Shown here: positions 1 to 9,419 of the stretch, piece by piece
Layout: each line of letters begins with the position of its first letter
Position numbering within the stretch: position 1 is the stretch's first letter
Origin: Lysinibacillus sp. FSL M8-0337
GTDB taxonomy: Bacteria; Bacillota; Bacilli; Bacillales_A; Planococcaceae
DNA length: 64,000 nucleotides
Reading direction: 5' to 3'
Assembly: GCF_038593855.1 (NCBI RefSeq)
Contig: NZ_CP151996.1
Coordinates: 496,001-560,000 of the forward strand
Made by a program: the position numbers and the translations under genes
The notes under the pieces: generated by a model
Databases searched by the model: none
What the model saw: the letters and a program-made list of their open reading frames with translations, nothing else
Told to the model about the DNA's origin: nothing

Positions 1-20
1 TTTTCTGTTTTTACGAACAA

Positions 21-54
21 AATTGTTTGAGTGACTGGCACTCGTGTCAGGCAC
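21..54. repeat. Dispersed short repeat, copy 1
   Basis: Bases 21-41 are the exact reverse complement of 27491-27511, next to rho. Bases 31-41 (GTGACTGGCAC) are followed by the near-copy GTGTCAGGCAC at 44-54. I read this as a short intergenic repeat family. The first ~100 bases hold nothing else I can identify. Confidence 0.5.
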
Positions 55-146
55 GCACGCAATTTTTGAAGCGCCTAGAATGGTGTCACTTTTTTTATCG
101 TTCCCTATTTCTATTTTCATGTATAATAAAATCAACTGAATATTAT

Positions 147-305
147 AAAGGTTCTTTACTTAAGTAAAGTGAAAAGGGAAATCGGTGTAATTCCGATGCG
201 GTCCCGCCACTGTAAGTGTGAGTTTTTTCAATGGATGCCACTGAAAGTTATTTTGGGAAGGCATGAAAAAGCATTTGGAGCACGAGCCAGGAGACCTGCC
301 TTTAT
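147..305 (+). promoter_or_regulatory. Cobalamin (B12) riboswitch
   Basis: The leader contains the conserved pieces of an adenosylcobalamin riboswitch in order: the AAAAGGGAA..GGTG segment near 171-187, the AATTCCGATGCGGTCCCGCCACTGTAA core near 188-215, and the B12 box GAGCCAGGAGACCTGCC near 284-300. A TATAAT -10 element lies at 122-127 with a poor -35. A terminator follows at 354, so control is probably premature termination when B12 is plentiful. It fits the B12 transport operon downstream. Confidence 0.93.
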
Positions 306-353
306 AGAACATTACATTTCAGCCTACGAGGATAGGATGGTGGTTTTTTGTGC

Positions 354-390
354 AAGCCCGCCTCTCGTTAAATGGACGAGGGCTTTTTTT
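354..390 (+). terminator. Riboswitch-controlled terminator
   Basis: AGCC..CTCGT pairs with ACGAG..GGCT (with a bulge) and is followed by seven T. It lies between the riboswitch and btuF and is the likely expression platform. Confidence 0.75.
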
Positions 391-531
391 ATGTTTTGTA
401 AGGCGACTATCGATAACCATTGAAAATAAAAGGTGAGCAATCCCCATATTTAATAATGACAATCAACATACTATCGATCAATCAAGTTAACAGAGCTAAA
501 AAATGCACATACAATCTAAGGAGGATTCTCA

Positions 532-1497
532 ATGAAAAAGTATTGGAAGATAGGATTATCAGCATTTTTGGCAATGGGTTTACTTGCAGCATGTGGAGCA
601 CAACCGAAAAACGAGCAATCTACATCAGAACAGCAGGAGCAACAAGTAACCAAACAAGAAGAAGCAACATTTCCAGTGACAATAAAAGATGCTACTGGCA
701 AAGATATCGTGCTAGAAGCACCGCCTGAAAAAATTGTTTCTCTTATTCCGAGTAATACAGAAATATTATTTGGGCTTGGCCTAGATGATGAAATTGTCGG
801 CGTCAATGATTATGATGATTATCCACCGGAGGCAGCTAAAAAAGAAAAAGTCGGAAGTATGGAATTCAATATTGAACAAATTATCGCCTTACAGCCAGAT
901 ATTGTGTTTGCTCATGAATCAGGAATGGCTTCTTTAGATGGAGCGATGGATCAGCTTGAAGCAGCGGGTGTAAAGGTATTTGTAGTGGCGAATGCAAGCG
1001 ATTTTAATGAAACTTATACGACGATTGAGCAATTAGGACGCGCAACTGGTAAGTTACCGGAGGCACAAAAAATTATTGCTAATATGAAAGTCAAAGTGGA
1101 AGAAATCCAAGCGAAATTGCAAGATGTGGAACCAAAGAAAGTCTTTGTCGAAACGTCAGATGAGCCTGAAATCTACACACCTGGTAAGGATACATTTATG
1201 CAGGAAATGCTAAATATGATTCATGCTGAAAATATTGCAGCTGATACAACTGGTTGGTTCAAAATTGATGCGGAGCAAATTATTACAAAAAATCCAGATG
1301 TCATCGTTGTCACATACGATTATGTGCCAAATATTTTAACGAAAATTCCACAACGTGCAGGCTTTGATTCTATTACAGCTGTAAAAAATAAAGCAATTGT
1401 ACAAGTAGATGAAAATTTAACAAGTCGTCAAGGCCCGCGTTTAGCAGATGGGCTTGAAGAGTTAGCGAAAGCTATCTATCCAGAGGCTTTCGAGTGA
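532..1497 (+). CDS. btuF: Cobalamin ABC transporter substrate-binding lipoprotein
   Basis: This is the extracellular B12/corrinoid receptor of an ABC importer, held on the outer face of the membrane by a lipid anchor. The first 20 residues are a lipoprotein signal (positive start, hydrophobic core, LLAAC lipobox with Cys21). A linker rich in Gln/Glu follows, and then a periplasmic-binding fold of the BtuF/FecB type beginning near residue 45 (PVTIKDATGKDIVL, then KIVSLIPSNTEILFGLGL). The length of 321 aa is normal. The start is fixed by AAGGAGG six bases upstream. The gene directly follows a B12 riboswitch and overlaps the permease gene by four bases, which supports B12 rather than ferric siderophore as ligand. 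Confidence 0.9.
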   Translation: MKKYWKIGLSAFLAMGLLAACGAQPKNEQSTSEQQEQQVTKQEEATFPVTIKDATGKDIVLEAPPEKIVSLIPSNTEILFGLGLDDEIVGVNDYDDYPPEAAKKEKVGSMEFNIEQIIALQPDIVFAHESGMASLDGAMDQLEAAGVKVFVVANASDFNETYTTIEQLGRATGKLPEAQKIIANMKVKVEEIQAKLQDVEPKKVFVETSDEPEIYTPGKDTFMQEMLNMIHAENIAADTTGWFKIDAEQIITKNPDVIVVTYDYVPNILTKIPQRAGFDSITAVKNKAIVQVDENLTSRQGPRLADGLEELAKAIYPEAFE

Positions 1498-2495
1498 GTA
1501 GAGCATTTTTAGCCTATATTACAGCCATTACGTTACTTCTTGTTAGCATCTGGTGTGGCGTATCAATAGGCTCGGTTCATATTCCATTTGAAGTATTTTG
1601 GAATAGGGCGGCAGATGAAACAGCCGCTAATATTTTATGGAAAATTAGGTTGCCACGCGTATTGCTGGCAGGACTTGTTGGCGCATCGTTGGCGATTGCA
1701 GGGGCAGCCTTCCAAGGATTGTTAAAGAATCCATTGGCAGATCCTTATACGCTAGGTGTATCTTCGGGAGCGTCAGTAGGTGCTGTGGTGACATTATTTT
1801 TTGGTATCTCGATGCCTGTTGTCGGACTGTATGCATTACCAACGCTTAGTATGGTGGGTGCGGTACTAACAATGGTAGCTGTCATGAGCTTTGCCAGAAT
1901 AGTCGACCGCGCACTGAAAATGGAAACACTTATTTTAACAGGGGTTATTTTTAGTTCTTTTTTAGGGTCTCTTATTTCCTTAATGATTGCATTATCAGGT
2001 GAAGAGCTCCGCCAAGTGATAGGCTGGTTGCTTGGTTCAGTATCAATGCGGGGCTGGCCGTATGTGCAGATGATTACACCATTTGTTGTTATAGGTTCTG
2101 CTATTCTGTGGACGCAAAGACGAGAGCTCAATGTTCTATTATACGGAGAAGAACGTGCGAAGCATTTAGGTGTCAATGTAAAGCGTAGTAAATATTTAAT
2201 TTTAGTAGGGGGCTCCATGCTGACTGGTGCGGCTGTTGCTGTTTCTGGAACAATCGGTTTTGTCGGTTTAGTTGTGCCACATATGACACGTATGGTTTGG
2301 GGTTCGGATCACCGTCATCTATTGCCGTTATCATTTATCAATGGCGCAACATTGTTAATTATTTGTGATTTAGTGGCGCGGACAATCATTATCCCACGTG
2401 AATTACCAATAGGCGTTATTACTGCATTTATTGGTGCGCCTGTCTTTTCTTATATTTTCTATAAGCAACGTAGAAGCAAGGGGGTACGTGTATGA
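1494..2495 (+). CDS. btuC: Cobalamin ABC transporter permease
   Basis: This is a FecCD/BtuC-family membrane permease of 333 aa with about nine to ten hydrophobic segments along its whole length. Family features include the KIRLPRVLLAGLVGASLAIAG-like stretch near residue 50, the LADPYTLGVSSGAS motif near 80 and the GTIGFVGLVVPHMTR motif near 255. It probably works as a dimer with the ATPase encoded next. The GTG start lies inside the btuF stop (GTGA overlap), a sign of translational coupling. Its own stop overlaps the start of the next gene by four bases. Confidence 0.92.
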   Translation: MSRAFLAYITAITLLLVSIWCGVSIGSVHIPFEVFWNRAADETAANILWKIRLPRVLLAGLVGASLAIAGAAFQGLLKNPLADPYTLGVSSGASVGAVVTLFFGISMPVVGLYALPTLSMVGAVLTMVAVMSFARIVDRALKMETLILTGVIFSSFLGSLISLMIALSGEELRQVIGWLLGSVSMRGWPYVQMITPFVVIGSAILWTQRRELNVLLYGEERAKHLGVNVKRSKYLILVGGSMLTGAAVAVSGTIGFVGLVVPHMTRMVWGSDHRHLLPLSFINGATLLIICDLVARTIIIPRELPIGVITAFIGAPVFSYIFYKQRRSKGVRV

Positions 2496-3952
2496 TTATC
2501 GTCGAACACCTATCGGGTGGCTATGAGGACGTACCTATCGTCAAAGATGTTAGCTTTACCGTTGAAAAGGGGAAAATCCTTGGCATTTTAGGACCGAATG
2601 GTAGTGGCAAATCGACATTATTGAAAGTCATTAGCGGCCTATTGCCTGCAACAGCAGGAACGGTTTTTTTAGATGGCAAAAATATTAAACACTATAGCCC
2701 GCGCGCGCTGGCGAAAAAGATGGCCGTCTTACCACAATTACATGCCAATGCATTTTCAAATACCGTGCGGGAAGCGGTATCGCTCGGTCGTTATCCGCAT
2801 CAAACTGGCTTTTTTTCCAATTGGTCAGAGCAAGATGAACGAGCTGTTCAATATGCTATGGACCAAACAGGGGTAGCACGCTATGAGCATACATCGATGG
2901 AGTTTCTATCGGGTGGCGAGCAACAACGGGTTTTTGTTGCGCAAGCTTTGGCGCAAACAGCAGAAGTATTATTGCTAGATGAGCCGACCAATCACTTAGA
3001 TATTGCTCATCAACGTCAACTATTGGATATGGTGCGCAAAGAAGCAATCGAGTGCGGTTTAACCGTTATTATGGTGCTACATGACATGAACTTAGCCTCT
3101 CTTTATTGTGATGAATTATTGTTAATGGAGAGCGGCTCTGTGCGTGCTTTAGGTGTACCACATAAGGTGTTAATAGCTTCACAAATTGAGGATGTATATC
3201 AGGCACGGGTAACAACCTATGCCCACCCTGAAATACCGAAACCGCAAATTACAATTATGCCATCAACCAATGAATACCAGCAACGAGCTGACATAGTAAA
3301 AGAAGATTTTTGTGTAACGCCAGATTATATTCAACTAAAATCAACTATTCCTTTAAAAACCGTTTCTTCGGCTGTTCATAATCCTGGTATAGGATGGTAT
3401 GACTGTCTATTAAATCGTTCAGTGCCAGGAGATTATGTTATTAGTGATGTTAAACAAGAAGTGGCGGACTTTTTACAAAGGGAGCATTTTTCACCGACAA
3501 GCACAGTTGTTATGTTAACGGCTGTTCCTACACAACTGTTTGCACTTAATGAATATAGCACTGCCTTTGGGAGTGTGTTTGTCGTAGTAACGGCAGGTGT
3601 GGGCAATGCTGTAGATGTCTCTCGTACACACGAACGGCAGGATACGCCATATATTGGTACTATCAATACGTGGGTTGTCATCAATGGCTGTTTATCGGAA
3701 GAGGCATTTTTTCAAGCATTGATGACTGCAAATGAAGCTAAAACAAAGGCTTTACAATCAGAAAATATTCGGGATCATCTAACTGATACGATTGCGACCG
3801 GTACTGCGACGGATAGTTTGCTTATTGCGGCAACGCAAAAGGGCGAGGAAATGCGCTATGGTGGACCAATTACGGCTGTTGGTAAGATTATTGGTAAAGG
3901 TGTTTATGAGACGACGGTGCAAGCAATTCAAAATTATAAAAATAAAGCATAG
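2492..3952 (+). CDS. btuD: B12 transporter ATPase fused to CbiZ amidohydrolase
   Basis: A two-domain protein of 486 aa. Residues 1-245 are an ABC ATPase: Walker A GPNGSGKST (34-42), Q-loop near 82, signature LSGGEQQR (139-146), Walker B VLLLDEP (159-165) and a switch His near 198. Residues ~275-486 match the CbiZ adenosylcobinamide amidohydrolase family (VSSAVHNPG near 292, TAGVGNAVDVS in the middle, MRYGGPITAVGKIIGKGV near the end). The known role of CbiZ is to remove the aminopropanol arm of adenosylcobinamide so that salvaged corrinoids enter the synthesis route as cobyrate. The fusion joins import to salvage. The ORF is intact with no frameshift. The closest model I recall is YvrA of B. 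subtilis. Confidence 0.9.
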   Translation: MIIVEHLSGGYEDVPIVKDVSFTVEKGKILGILGPNGSGKSTLLKVISGLLPATAGTVFLDGKNIKHYSPRALAKKMAVLPQLHANAFSNTVREAVSLGRYPHQTGFFSNWSEQDERAVQYAMDQTGVARYEHTSMEFLSGGEQQRVFVAQALAQTAEVLLLDEPTNHLDIAHQRQLLDMVRKEAIECGLTVIMVLHDMNLASLYCDELLLMESGSVRALGVPHKVLIASQIEDVYQARVTTYAHPEIPKPQITIMPSTNEYQQRADIVKEDFCVTPDYIQLKSTIPLKTVSSAVHNPGIGWYDCLLNRSVPGDYVISDVKQEVADFLQREHFSPTSTVVMLTAVPTQLFALNEYSTAFGSVFVVVTAGVGNAVDVSRTHERQDTPYIGTINTWVVINGCLSEEAFFQALMTANEAKTKALQSENIRDHLTDTIATGTATDSLLIAATQKGEEMRYGGPITAVGKIIGKGVYETTVQAIQNYKNKA

Positions 3953-3964
3953 GAGTGGAACAGG

Positions 3965-4528
3965 ATGAAACTTTACACAAAGACAGGTGATACAGGGAAA
4001 ACAAGCTTAATTGGTGGGCGTGTCGACAAAGATAGTCTACGTGTGGAAACATACGGAGCAATTGATGAATTAAACTCATTTATCGGCAAGGCTGTTAGTG
4101 AATTAGATCGCGCGTTATTTAAAGATATTTTAGTGGATTTAGAAACGATTCAACATGAGCTTTTTGATGCAGGCGGTGATTTAGCGAACGTCATGAAGGA
4201 ACGTCATTATAAGTTAACTGAAGCACCGATTGAAGTACTAGAGGTGCGTATTGATGCATTGTCTGACGAAGCGCCACCATTAGAGAAATTTATCTTACCT
4301 GGTGGAGCGCCGGCCGCTGCAACATTACACATTGCACGTACAGTTGCACGCCGAGCAGAGCGCCAAATGGTAACACTAATGAAAGAAATTGAAGATGTAC
4401 CGACTATTGTACAAAAATATTTAAATCGTTTATCAGATTATTTATTTGCCGCAGCACGTGTTGTGAATGCACGTTTAAACTTACCTGATATTGAATATAT
4501 TCGTAGTGGCAATGTCTTTAAAAAATAA
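3965..4528 (+). CDS. yvqK: Cob(I)alamin adenosyltransferase, PduO type
   Basis: This enzyme transfers the 5'-deoxyadenosyl group of ATP to cob(I)alamin to make adenosylcobalamin. The 187-aa protein has the PduO N-terminal ATP motif TKTGDTGKTSL (residues 5-15), the YGAIDELNSFIG motif (31-42) and the RTVARRAERQ helix near 120. It begins 12 bases after the btuD-cbiZ stop behind AGGAGTGG, so it is the last gene of the B12 operon. The AdoCbl product is the cofactor needed by IcmF encoded 8 kb downstream. Confidence 0.93.
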   Translation: MKLYTKTGDTGKTSLIGGRVDKDSLRVETYGAIDELNSFIGKAVSELDRALFKDILVDLETIQHELFDAGGDLANVMKERHYKLTEAPIEVLEVRIDALSDEAPPLEKFILPGGAPAAATLHIARTVARRAERQMVTLMKEIEDVPTIVQKYLNRLSDYLFAAARVVNARLNLPDIEYIRSGNVFKK

Positions 4529-4775
4529 CTTAAGTAGAGAAGAAGGCAGCAACGCATAACAGCAAATAAACAAAAGATTTGAGCCTAACGATGCGAAAAA
4601 AGAATCATTTTTAAAATAAATATTTTAAGCGGAATTTATGACGATGAATTCAAGTAATTGAAGATAAAACGATAAATTTAAATGCAAAAAGCTACTCCGA
4701 AAGTAAAAATCAGGGTAGCTTTTTTTCTTATAAAATGTAAGAATATAAAATTATCAGAAATTTTTTCGTTTTATG
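4529..4775. other. Intergenic stretch after the B12 operon
   Basis: Apart from the terminator at 4686-4727, this AT-rich stretch holds no gene, RNA or repeat that I can recognise. The promoter and operator of fadF begin at 4776. Confidence 0.5.
4686..4727 (+). terminator. Terminator of the B12 operon
   Basis: AGCTACTC and GGGTAGCT form an 8-bp stem (one G-U) around a 15-base loop, followed by eight T. Confidence 0.85.
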
Positions 4776-4805
4776 TTGACTGAATGCTCACTCATTTATT
4801 AGAAT
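4776..4805 (+). promoter_or_regulatory. fadF promoter with FadR-like operator
   Basis: TTGACT (4776-4781) and TAGAAT (4800-4805) are spaced 18 bp. TGAATGCTCACTCATTTA at 4781-4798 lies between them and matches 13 of 16 fixed bases of the FadR box TGAATGANTANTCATTCA known from B. subtilis. Binding there would block RNA polymerase until acyl-CoA relieves it. The link to FadR is inference. Confidence 0.6.
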
Positions 4806-4901
4806 GTGGATATAGTGGTGAAATGTCATACATTTACGTTTGAGCTAGAAATATTAACACAAAGAGAGAAAATTTACGACAAACTAAAGGGGGGACCAAC
4901 C

Positions 4902-7136
4902 ATGAGTCCATTAGTAATTGCAAACATTGTTCTAACAGTCGTGGTTGTGCTTTATGCAGTAGGGTTATTTATCTATCTGTTAAAAACACGCTATAAATTT
5001 GTGCAATTGGGGAAAAAGGTTGAGTTTGATGAAAGTGTCCAAGAACGCATTCGTTATTTAATGGTGAATGTGTTTGGTCAAAATAAGCTGTTAAAGGATC
5101 CTAAAAGTGGTTTAATTCACGTGATGTTCTTTTATGGTTTCTTAATGGTTCAGTTAGGGGCTATCGATTTAATTTGGAAGGGGTTAGTACCAGGCTCTCA
5201 TTTACCACTTGGCATATTCTATGGTGTATTCACATTCTTCCAAGAGCTAGTAGTGTTAATGATTTTAGTGGCGGTTGTCTGGGCATTTTATCGTCGCTAT
5301 GTGGAAAAACTAGTACGTCTAAAACGAGGCTGGAAAAATGGTCTTGTATTGATTTTTATTGGTGGCTTAATGCTTTCAACATTGCTGGCAAACGGTATGG
5401 GTCTTATCTGGCATGGCGAAGGTTTAACGTACACAGAGCCTGTTGCTTCTAGCATTGCAGCGATTTTTAGTTTTTTACCAACGTCTGCAGCAGCAACTGT
5501 TTTCTATATAGCATGGTGGGCTCATTTATTAATATTATTAACGTTTTTAATTTATGTACCGCAATCGAAGCATTTCCACTTAATTGTCAGCCCAATCAAT
5601 GTGTATATGAACCGCTTAGATCGCACAGGTACGTTAACGCCAATTGACTTCGAGGCGCTAGAGGAAGCTGGAGAAAATGCTGAAAGTGAAGAAGATATCC
5701 CGTCTATCGGGGTAGGGCGTATTCAAGACTTTACGCAAAAACAAATGCTAGATTTATATTCTTGTGTAGAATGTGGCCGTTGTACCAATATGTGCCCAGC
5801 AACAGGAACTGGCAAAATGCTTTCACCGATGGATTTAATCGTCAAGCTTCGGGATCATTTAACATTTACGGGTGCGGTTGTAACAAAGCAAAAACCGTGG
5901 GTGCCTTATCAATTTTTTGCAAATACAAAGGGCAATCAGCTTGCAATGGCAGCAGGTGCTGAAGGTGCAGTAATTGAGGATATTTATAGTCCATCATTAA
6001 TCGGGGATGTAATTACAGAGGAAGAGATTTGGGCATGTACGACTTGCCGTAACTGTGAAGATCAATGTCCTGTTATGAATGAGCATGTCGATAAAATCAT
6101 TGACTTACGTCGTTATTTAACAATGACGGAAGGGAAAGTAAACTCAGATGCACAGCGAGCAATGACAAACATTGAACGCCAAGGCAATCCATGGGGACTA
6201 AATCGAAAAGAAAAAGAAAACTGGCGTGATTTAGACCCAACAATCAATATTCCAACCGTGAAAGAACTGAAAAAATCAGGCGAGGAAATGGAGTACTTGT
6301 TGTGGGTAGGCTCTATGGGTGCTTTTGATAATCGCTCTCAAAAAATTGCATTAGCCTTCTGCCGTCTAATGAACGAAGCGGGTGTGAAGTTTGCAATTTT
6401 AGGAAATAAAGAGAAAAACTCTGGGGATACACCACGTCGTTTAGGCAATGAATTTTTATTCCAAGAGTTAGCGACAGCCAATATTGATGAATTTGAGAAA
6501 AATGATGTCAAAAAAATCGTTACAATTGATCCGCACGCATACAATATCTTTAAAAATGAATATCAAGATTTTGGTTGGAAAGGCGAAGTCTATCACCATA
6601 CGGAATTACTAAATCAGTTGATTGAAGAAAATCGTTTAGTACTGAACTATGAAGTAGAGGAAACTATTGTCTTCCACGACTCTTGTTATTTAGGTCGTTA
6701 CAATGATGTCTACGATGCGCCACGAGAAATTTTACGAGGCATTCCAGGTGTGAAGCTGGTGGAAATGGAACGCAATCGTGAAACAGCCATGTGCTGTGGC
6801 GCAGGTGGTGGCTTAATGTGGATGGAAGAGCATGTTGGCAATCGTATCAATGTAGCGCGAACAGAGCAGGCTTTAGCAACAAATGCTTCAGTTATTTCTT
6901 CAGGATGCCCATACTGTTTAACAATGTTAGAGGACGGTACAAAGGCAAAAGAGGTTGAAGATACTATTAGCACATTCGATGTAGCAGAATTACTAGAACG
7001 CTCTGTGTTTGGGGAAAAAGTGAAAACTGTTGCAAACAATGTTGATGAACTAACAGAAGAAATGCTAGAAGAAGTGGTAGCATCTGTTGACTCACAAGAG
7101 CGAGACAAGAATGAAGAGCTAAACGCAGAGAAATGA
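4902..7136 (+). CDS. fadF: Membrane-bound iron-sulfur oxidoreductase
   Basis: A 744-aa fusion of an N-terminal membrane part (about six helices, residues 5-230, resembling a nitrate-reductase-gamma type cytochrome subunit) with a cytoplasmic iron-sulfur part. Two 4Fe-4S motifs follow (CVECGRCTNMCP near 288 and CTTCRNCEDQCP near 378). Two cysteine-rich CCG-type modules sit at HDSCYLGR (~591) and MCCGAGGG (~629), as in heterodisulfide reductase/GlpC-like proteins. In Bacillus the orthologue FadF belongs to the fatty-acid degradation regulon and probably passes electrons from acyl-CoA dehydrogenases via ETF to menaquinone. The start at 4902 follows AAGGGGGGACC; an upstream in-frame start at 4806 has no ribosome site. 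Confidence 0.9.
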   Translation: MSPLVIANIVLTVVVVLYAVGLFIYLLKTRYKFVQLGKKVEFDESVQERIRYLMVNVFGQNKLLKDPKSGLIHVMFFYGFLMVQLGAIDLIWKGLVPGSHLPLGIFYGVFTFFQELVVLMILVAVVWAFYRRYVEKLVRLKRGWKNGLVLIFIGGLMLSTLLANGMGLIWHGEGLTYTEPVASSIAAIFSFLPTSAAATVFYIAWWAHLLILLTFLIYVPQSKHFHLIVSPINVYMNRLDRTGTLTPIDFEALEEAGENAESEEDIPSIGVGRIQDFTQKQMLDLYSCVECGRCTNMCPATGTGKMLSPMDLIVKLRDHLTFTGAVVTKQKPWVPYQFFANTKGNQLAMAAGAEGAVIEDIYSPSLIGDVITEEEIWACTTCRNCEDQCPVMNEHVDKIIDLRRYLTMTEGKVNSDAQRAMTNIERQGNPWGLNRKEKENWRDLDPTINIPTVKELKKSGEEMEYLLWVGSMGAFDNRSQKIALAFCRLMNEAGVKFAILGNKEKNSGDTPRRLGNEFLFQELATANIDEFEKNDVKKIVTIDPHAYNIFKNEYQDFGWKGEVYHHTELLNQLIEENRLVLNYEVEETIVFHDSCYLGRYNDVYDAPREILRGIPGVKLVEMERNRETAMCCGAGGGLMWMEEHVGNRINVARTEQALATNASVISSGCPYCLTMLEDGTKAKEVEDTISTFDVAELLERSVFGEKVKTVANNVDELTEEMLEEVVASVDSQERDKNEELNAEK

Positions 7137-7220
7137 TAATTATTGTAGAAATATTTTCTTTATCTGAAAAATATAAATTGCACAATAATTAATTGTTTTG
7201 TAGAATAAGATTAATTGGAA

Positions 7221-7251
7221 ATGGGAGTTATTAAAAAACTCCCATTTTTTA
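7221..7251 (+). terminator. fadF terminator
   Basis: ATGGGAGTT and AACTCCCAT form a perfect 9-bp stem with a short A-rich loop and six T. Confidence 0.9.
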
Positions 7252-7335
7252 TCGAGAAGAGTCGAGCGAGCGTTCAGTCAACAATGATTGCTTTGATACT
7301 TCTTCGAGTAACGTAAAACAAAAGGGGTGTTTTAC

Positions 7336-8541
7336 TTGAATAGAGCTGTAATATTAGCAGGGGCAAGAACGGCATTTGGTAAATTTGGTGGTTCACTTTC
7401 CACGCTTAGCGCCAGTGACTTAGGTGCTATCGCCATTAAAGGGGCATTAGAAAAGGCAAATATCGCTCCAGATGCAGTAGGTGAAGTAATTTTAGGGTCA
7501 GTTTTACAAGGTGGGCAAGGACAAATACCATCGAGACAGGCTTCACTGAAGGCAGAATTACCAGTAGCAGTCAAAACTGAAACGATCAATAAAGTTTGTG
7601 CGTCGGGGATGCGCGCAGTAACATTAGCCGATCAGTTAATTCGTTTAGGGGACGAAGAAGTAATTATTGCTGGCGGTATGGAATCAATGTCAAATGCACC
7701 ATATTATCTTCAAAATGGTCGCACAGGTTTACGAATGGGCGATTCAACAATGGTAGATGGCATGCTTTATGACGGTTTAACTTGTGCCTTTAATCAGTCA
7801 AGACCACCTATGGGGAGCTACGGTAATAAGGCAGCTAGTGAATTTTCCTTAAGTCGTCAAGAACAAGATGCGTGGGCTGTCCGCAGTCATGAACGTGCGA
7901 TTGCAGCTATTGAAAAAGGCTATTTTGCCGAGGAAATTGTACCTGTACAAATCGCACAACGTAAGGGTGATCCACTTGTAGTCAATACCGACGAAGCACC
8001 AAGACCTGGCACTACACAGGAAGTGCTCTCTAAGCTCAAGCCAGCCTTTGAAAAGGATGGTTCCATAACAGCAGGCAATGCACCAGGTGTCAATGATGGC
8101 GCATGTGCTCTTGTCATCATGAATGAAGACCGTTCAATACGGGAAGGTAGGGAGCCACTTGCTGTCATTATCGGTCATACAGAACTGGCAATTGAACCAG
8201 AAAATTTCCCGCAAACACCTGGTCTTGTGATTAACAGTCTACTAAAAAAGACGGGGAAATCATTAGCTGATATCGATTTAATTGAAATCAACGAAGCTTT
8301 TGCAGCAGTAGCGCTTATTAGCAACCAGTTGGCAGACCTTGATGCAGAAAAAGTAAATGTCAACGGTGGTGCAGTAGCGCTAGGTCATCCGATTGGCGCA
8401 TCCGGTGCACGCATTATCTTAACACTGGCACATGAATTAAAACGCCGTGGTGGTGGAATCGGTATTGCGGCAATTTGTTCAGGTGGCGGGCAAGGCGATG
8501 CCATAATGATTGAAGTACCAAAACAAAGGGGACATGAATAA
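7336..8541 (+). CDS. mmgA: Acetyl-CoA acyltransferase (thiolase)
   Basis: This thiolase catalyses the last step of beta-oxidation, or acetoacetyl-CoA formation in reverse. Catalytic residues are in place: acyl-enzyme Cys88 in NKVCASGMRAV, His351 in VALGHPIGASG and Cys381 in AICSGGGQG. The length of 401 aa is normal. I chose TTG at 7336 because AAAGGGG lies eight bases upstream and homologues start just before the AVILAGARTAFGKFG motif; a GTG three codons earlier at 7327 sits on top of the ribosome site. A weak half-palindrome at 7262-7280 before it could be a TetR-type operator. The stop overlaps the next start by one base. Confidence 0.92.
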   Translation: MNRAVILAGARTAFGKFGGSLSTLSASDLGAIAIKGALEKANIAPDAVGEVILGSVLQGGQGQIPSRQASLKAELPVAVKTETINKVCASGMRAVTLADQLIRLGDEEVIIAGGMESMSNAPYYLQNGRTGLRMGDSTMVDGMLYDGLTCAFNQSRPPMGSYGNKAASEFSLSRQEQDAWAVRSHERAIAAIEKGYFAEEIVPVQIAQRKGDPLVVNTDEAPRPGTTQEVLSKLKPAFEKDGSITAGNAPGVNDGACALVIMNEDRSIREGREPLAVIIGHTELAIEPENFPQTPGLVINSLLKKTGKSLADIDLIEINEAFAAVALISNQLADLDAEKVNVNGGAVALGHPIGASGARIILTLAHELKRRGGGIGIAAICSGGGQGDAIMIEVPKQRGHE

Positions 8542-9392
8542 TGGGAATTCAAAAAGTAATGGTAATTGGTGCAGGGCAAATGGGCTCAGGGATTGCCCAA
8601 GTTTGTGCACAAGCTGGCTATGACGTGTTATTGAATGATATACAGCAATCATTTTTTGAGCGTGGATTAAGCGTTATCACAAAAAACTTAACACGTGATG
8701 TTGAAAAGGGTCGTAAAACAGCAGATGAAAAAATGGCTATTCTAAGTCGCATTCAGATGTCACTAGATTTAAAGGATGCTAGTGATGTTGATATTATTAT
8801 CGAGGCAGCAGTTGAAAATATGGAAGTGAAGCAATCCATTTTCAAGCAATTAGATACAATTGCACCTGCTCACGCTATCCTGGCGACAAATACATCCTCT
8901 CTGCCGATTACAGAAATTGCGGCAGTCACAAATCGACCAGAGCAAGTAATTGGGATGCACTTTATGAATCCAGTACCTGTGATGAAGCTTGTCGAAATTA
9001 TTAGAGGTTTAGCGACGGCTGACGAGGTGTATAAAGCTGTGGAAGAAATGACTGTAAAGTTAGCAAAAACACCAGTGGAAGTAAATGACTTCCCAGGCTT
9101 TATTGCAAACCGCATTTTACTGCCGATGATTAATGAAGCAATTTATGCACTATATGAGGGAGTCGCATCGAAAGAAGCGATCGACGATGTGATGAAACTA
9201 GGCATGAATCATCCGATGGGGCCATTAACATTAGCAGACTTTATCGGCTTAGATACATGTTTATCTATTATGGAAATTTTACATGAGGGCCTAGGTGATA
9301 GTAAGTACAGACCTTGTCCTTTATTACGCAAATATGTAGCAGCAGGTTGGCTTGGTAAAAAATCAGGAAGAGGCTTTTACGTTTACGAATAG
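8541..9392 (+). CDS. mmgB: 3-hydroxybutyryl-CoA dehydrogenase
   Basis: The protein oxidises 3-hydroxyacyl-CoA with NAD(P), one step before the thiolase. Its 283 aa carry an N-terminal Rossmann fold (VIGAGQMGSGIAQ, residues 7-19), the catalytic His140 in GMHFMNPVP, the following Glu-containing segment VKLVEII, and the C-terminal helical dimerisation domain (NHPMGPLTLADFIGLD). It is translationally coupled to mmgA. The pair resembles mmgAB of B. subtilis, but here the setting is acyl-CoA breakdown rather than the methylcitrate operon. Confidence 0.93.
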   Translation: MGIQKVMVIGAGQMGSGIAQVCAQAGYDVLLNDIQQSFFERGLSVITKNLTRDVEKGRKTADEKMAILSRIQMSLDLKDASDVDIIIEAAVENMEVKQSIFKQLDTIAPAHAILATNTSSLPITEIAAVTNRPEQVIGMHFMNPVPVMKLVEIIRGLATADEVYKAVEEMTVKLAKTPVEVNDFPGFIANRILLPMINEAIYALYEGVASKEAIDDVMKLGMNHPMGPLTLADFIGLDTCLSIMEILHEGLGDSKYRPCPLLRKYVAAGWLGKKSGRGFYVYE

Positions 9393-9419
9393 TCCTATGG
9401 GGATGGGATATTCAGAATA

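Noticed and set aside
169-423. 84-codon ORF in the first 500 bases
   Set aside because: It runs through the cobalamin riboswitch and its terminator and has no ribosome site.
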